NCBI GenBank assembly: GCA_017620315.1
Contig: JAFZQQ010000066.1
Coordinates: 1 to 15,642, forward strand
Length of the DNA stretch: 15,642 nt
Reading direction: 5' to 3'
From: Oscillospiraceae bacterium
GTDB lineage: Bacteria; Bacillota; Clostridia; Oscillospirales; Oscillospiraceae
This document shows, piece after piece, positions 13,529-15,642 of the stretch (its first letter is position 1; every line of letters begins with the position of its first letter). The notes beneath the pieces are model-generated. The model did no database searches, was not told where the DNA came from, and saw only the letters and a list, made by a program, of their open reading frames with translations. The translations under genes were made by a program, and so were the position numbers.

Positions 13529-15577
13529 TTAAGCCTGCTCGGCGCCGCTGACGATGGAATAGTACGCCTTTGCCGTCCTGCGGTATATGAACACATAGAA
13601 CAGCGCGAACGCAAGGAAGCAGATGACGTTCGTGTAAATGAGCAGCGGGCGGTTCATCACGCCGAAGATGCGGATGATCTTCTCCACAAAGGGAAACGCG
13701 AAGGCAAGGTGCAGTCCCGCAAGCAGCAGCGGCGCAAAGAAGACGGTCAGCACCTGCGAGTTGACGGCGCTTTTGATCTCGGCCTTTGTCATGCCGACCT
13801 TCTGCATAATGTCGAAACGGCGCTGATCCTCATAACCCTCAGAGAGCTGCTTGTAGTAAATAATGAGCGCCGCCGCGGCGATAAAGACGATCGAGAGGAT
13901 GATACCGATAAAGAAGAGGCTGCCGTAGGTGCCGAAGAAATCGCTGCGGTTCCCCGCGAGCGTGCTGACGCCGAGGCCATAGGGCTCGGGCTCCATCCGC
14001 GTGTAAATCGCGTCCTGCAGCTTCTCCCCAAGCTCGGCCTGCTCATCCTCGCCGACGCCCGGCAGGCTGAAATACAGATACTGTCTGGCGTCGGCGGTCA
14101 GCAGGGACTGGCCGAGGCTCCTGGTGTAATCCGCGACCTCCCGGGCATAATCCTCCCAGTCCGAAACGACCGCAAAGTACGTCGTGGAAAGGGTCGCGCT
14201 GGTCGGTATCCGGAAAGGAAGCCTGTCGAGCGTACCGCAAACTCTGAGCGTGCGGCAGCCCTTGATGGTAAAGGTATCATAGGAATACGCTTTGCCGCTT
14301 GACCAGATCAGCGTTTCGCCCGGAGAGAGCGTCAGCTCCGTATCCATCAGCCGGTTGTAATCGGCAAGAGGGAGAATGTAAACCGAGCGCACCCTCTCCA
14401 TCGTCGCCGCGGACGAGGAGGCGTCCACATAGCGTGTGATTCCGTCAAGCTCCAGCGTCCCGCCGTCAAAATAGCCGCTGGTATCGAGCGCGGTATAAGC
14501 GATCAGTCCGTCCTCGCGCCCTTCGGTCGTATCGTGAACGATGCCGCGCAGAGCCGCCATCGTCTCCTCGGAGCAGACCTCGGGAGAGGCAAAGCGCGCC
14601 TTGATCATAACGTCATAGGGGCATTCTCCGCGCAGCGAATCGTCGCCGCCGAGGTAGAGGCTTCCGGAGGACGAGATCATCACCAGCACCATCGTTGCGA
14701 GAATACAGATGGACGCAAGTCCCGCGCCGTTGCGCTTCATGCGGAACGCCATCGACGAGACCGATACAAAATGCTCGCTCTTGTAGTAGTACCCTTTGTT
14801 CTTTTGCAGAAGTTTACATAATACTACCGAGCCGGCAATGAAAAGCAGATACGTCGCCACGATGACCAGCAGCACCGCAATAAAGAACACCATCAAAGCG
14901 GTCATCGGCGACTCGATGCTGACGGCGAGGTAATACGCCGCGCCGAGCATCACAACGCCCGCAAGCGCAAACAGCCAGTTCGCCTTAGGCGGCTTCTCCC
15001 CGGCGCTTTCGCTTTTGAGCAGATCGAGGGGCTTGGATATACCCACACGCGCAAGGGAAACGACAAGCAGCAGCGCAAAGATCGCGCCGAAGAAGATGAT
15101 CGCAGCAAGGATGCTGAGCGGGTCGATGCTGAGCGCATAGTCGGCTTTTCCGCCCGCCATATGCAGCAGAAACAGCTCCGCGAGCTTGGAGAACAGCAGT
15201 CCGCCGGCAAGTCCGGCGACAAGCGCGAACAGGTAGGACAGCAGCGTCTCCCACAGCAGGATACGGCTTAGGTTCCTCTTGTTCATGCCAAGGACGTTGT
15301 ACAGTCCGAACTCACGGTTGCGCCGCCGTGTGAGAAAGGCGTTTGTATAGAGCAGGAACAGCAGCGAAAACAGCGCGAGGACGATAGTGCCGAGACTCAG
15401 CACGATCGTCATGCTGTCGCCGCCGCGTATCGACCGCATCAGCGGAGAGCGCGCAAGGCTGGCGAGGATGTACAGCATCATCACCGTGCCCGCGCAGGTA
15501 AGCAGGTACGGCAAATACAGCCGCCTGTTCTTGCGCATCCCGTCGAGCGCGAGGCGAAGGAAGAAGCCCTTTTTCAT
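13529..15577 (-). CDS. BceB-like ABC transporter permease (FtsX fold)
   Basis: BceAB-type transporters detect and counter cell-wall antibiotics such as bacitracin and related peptides, usually signalling through a BceS-like kinase. The length (682 aa) fits the family. There are about ten membrane spans. The first is at YLPYLLTCAGTVMMLYILA, followed by the cytoplasmic RRNREFGLYNVLGM motif after TM2. A large extracellular domain (about 307-550) lies between TM7 and TM8, the hallmark of BceB proteins. EDQRRFDIMQKVGMTKAEI is the second coupling segment and YTNVICFLAFALFYVFIY the last helix. The start ATG 15577 overlaps the ATPase stop in ATGA. Regulator genes (BceR/BceS-like) are not seen and may lie beyond the right edge. 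The substrate cannot be named from sequence. Confidence 0.9.
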   Translation of the reverse strand: MKKGFFLRLALDGMRKNRRLYLPYLLTCAGTVMMLYILASLARSPLMRSIRGGDSMTIVLSLGTIVLALFSLLFLLYTNAFLTRRRNREFGLYNVLGMNKRNLSRILLWETLLSYLFALVAGLAGGLLFSKLAELFLLHMAGGKADYALSIDPLSILAAIIFFGAIFALLLVVSLARVGISKPLDLLKSESAGEKPPKANWLFALAGVVMLGAAYYLAVSIESPMTALMVFFIAVLLVIVATYLLFIAGSVVLCKLLQKNKGYYYKSEHFVSVSSMAFRMKRNGAGLASICILATMVLVMISSSGSLYLGGDDSLRGECPYDVMIKARFASPEVCSEETMAALRGIVHDTTEGREDGLIAYTALDTSGYFDGGTLELDGITRYVDASSSAATMERVRSVYILPLADYNRLMDTELTLSPGETLIWSSGKAYSYDTFTIKGCRTLRVCGTLDRLPFRIPTSATLSTTYFAVVSDWEDYAREVADYTRSLGQSLLTADARQYLYFSLPGVGEDEQAELGEKLQDAIYTRMEPEPYGLGVSTLAGNRSDFFGTYGSLFFIGIILSIVFIAAAALIIYYKQLSEGYEDQRRFDIMQKVGMTKAEIKSAVNSQVLTVFFAPLLLAGLHLAFAFPFVEKIIRIFGVMNRPLLIYTNVICFLAFALFYVFIYRRTAKAYYSIVSGAEQA

Positions 15578-15642
15578 GCGATCTCACCGCCTGTCGCAAG
15601 CACCGTCAGCGTGTCGGAGATCTTCTGGTAAAGCTGCTCGTC
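15574..15642 (-). CDS. BceA-like ABC transporter ATPase, last 22 codons only
   Basis: The minus-strand frame is open to the window edge and encodes DEQLYQKISDTLTVLATGGEIA before TGA. A closing segment of the form FYxxIxDTLxVLGGE is typical of BceA-type ATPases. The 4-nt overlap with the permease start shows translational coupling. The Walker motifs lie outside the window. Confidence 0.7.
   Translation of the reverse strand, partial: DEQLYQKISDTLTVLATGGEIA

Noticed and set aside
1..15642. CRISPR arrays, transposases, integrases, tRNA or rRNA genes
   Set aside because: None found on reading both strands: no regularly spaced repeats, no cloverleaf sequences recognised and no recombinase motifs in any supported protein.

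Overview
The window looks like chromosomal DNA of a GC-rich Clostridia member, most likely a gut-type Oscillospiraceae or Christensenellales relative. The evidence is Gram-positive throughout: AGGAGG-type ribosome binding sites, sigma-A promoters with 17-18 bp spacers, several lipoproteins, an LTA-synthase-family sulfatase, a VanY-type peptidase and a BceAB-type ABC exporter. The taxon is inference, since no rRNA or other marker gene is present. Most of the window is GC-rich; the first ~470 bases are visibly richer in A and T.

Layout. (1) 1-500: 3' end of a multi-pass membrane protein, followed by a 25-codon stub that looks like the start of a deleted gene. (2) 637-1783: a strong promoter, a leader hairpin and a zinc-ribbon, single-span membrane protein. 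(3) 4805-1797, minus strand: a two-gene operon of an LTA-synthase-like sulfatase and a lipoprotein glycerophosphodiesterase, overlapping by 4 nt. (4) 4843-6049: a PhnD-like substrate-binding lipoprotein with a structured leader and no transporter partners nearby. (5) 6690-6046, minus strand: a YczE/YitT-like membrane protein, whose stop overlaps that of the PhnD-like gene. (6) 6788-7242: an HU gene with phased T-tracts, a promoter and a terminator. (7) 8979-7339, minus strand: a lipoprotein with two complete VanY-type D,D-carboxypeptidase domains in tandem. (8) 9135-12776: a FIST-domain sensor followed by a soluble hybrid histidine kinase (PAS-like, HisKA, HATPase, REC, Hpt), closed by a perfect 20-bp terminator. 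(9) 13425-12784, minus strand: a small von Willebrand A protein. (10) 15642-13529, minus strand: a BceB-like permease and the last codons of its BceA-like ATPase.

How they fit together. Several genes concern the cell envelope: polyglycerophosphate synthesis and hydrolysis, peptide-stem trimming, and antimicrobial-peptide export or sensing. The FIST-kinase pair is the clearest signalling unit and resembles NosP-type sensor-kinase pairs. I found no mobile element, tRNA, CRISPR array or obviously new multi-gene system. The most distinctive items are the FIST/hybrid-kinase pair, the tandem VanY protein, the LtaS-like/GDPD operon, the structured leader of the orphan PhnD-like gene, the phased T-tracts before HU, and the gene remnant at the left edge.
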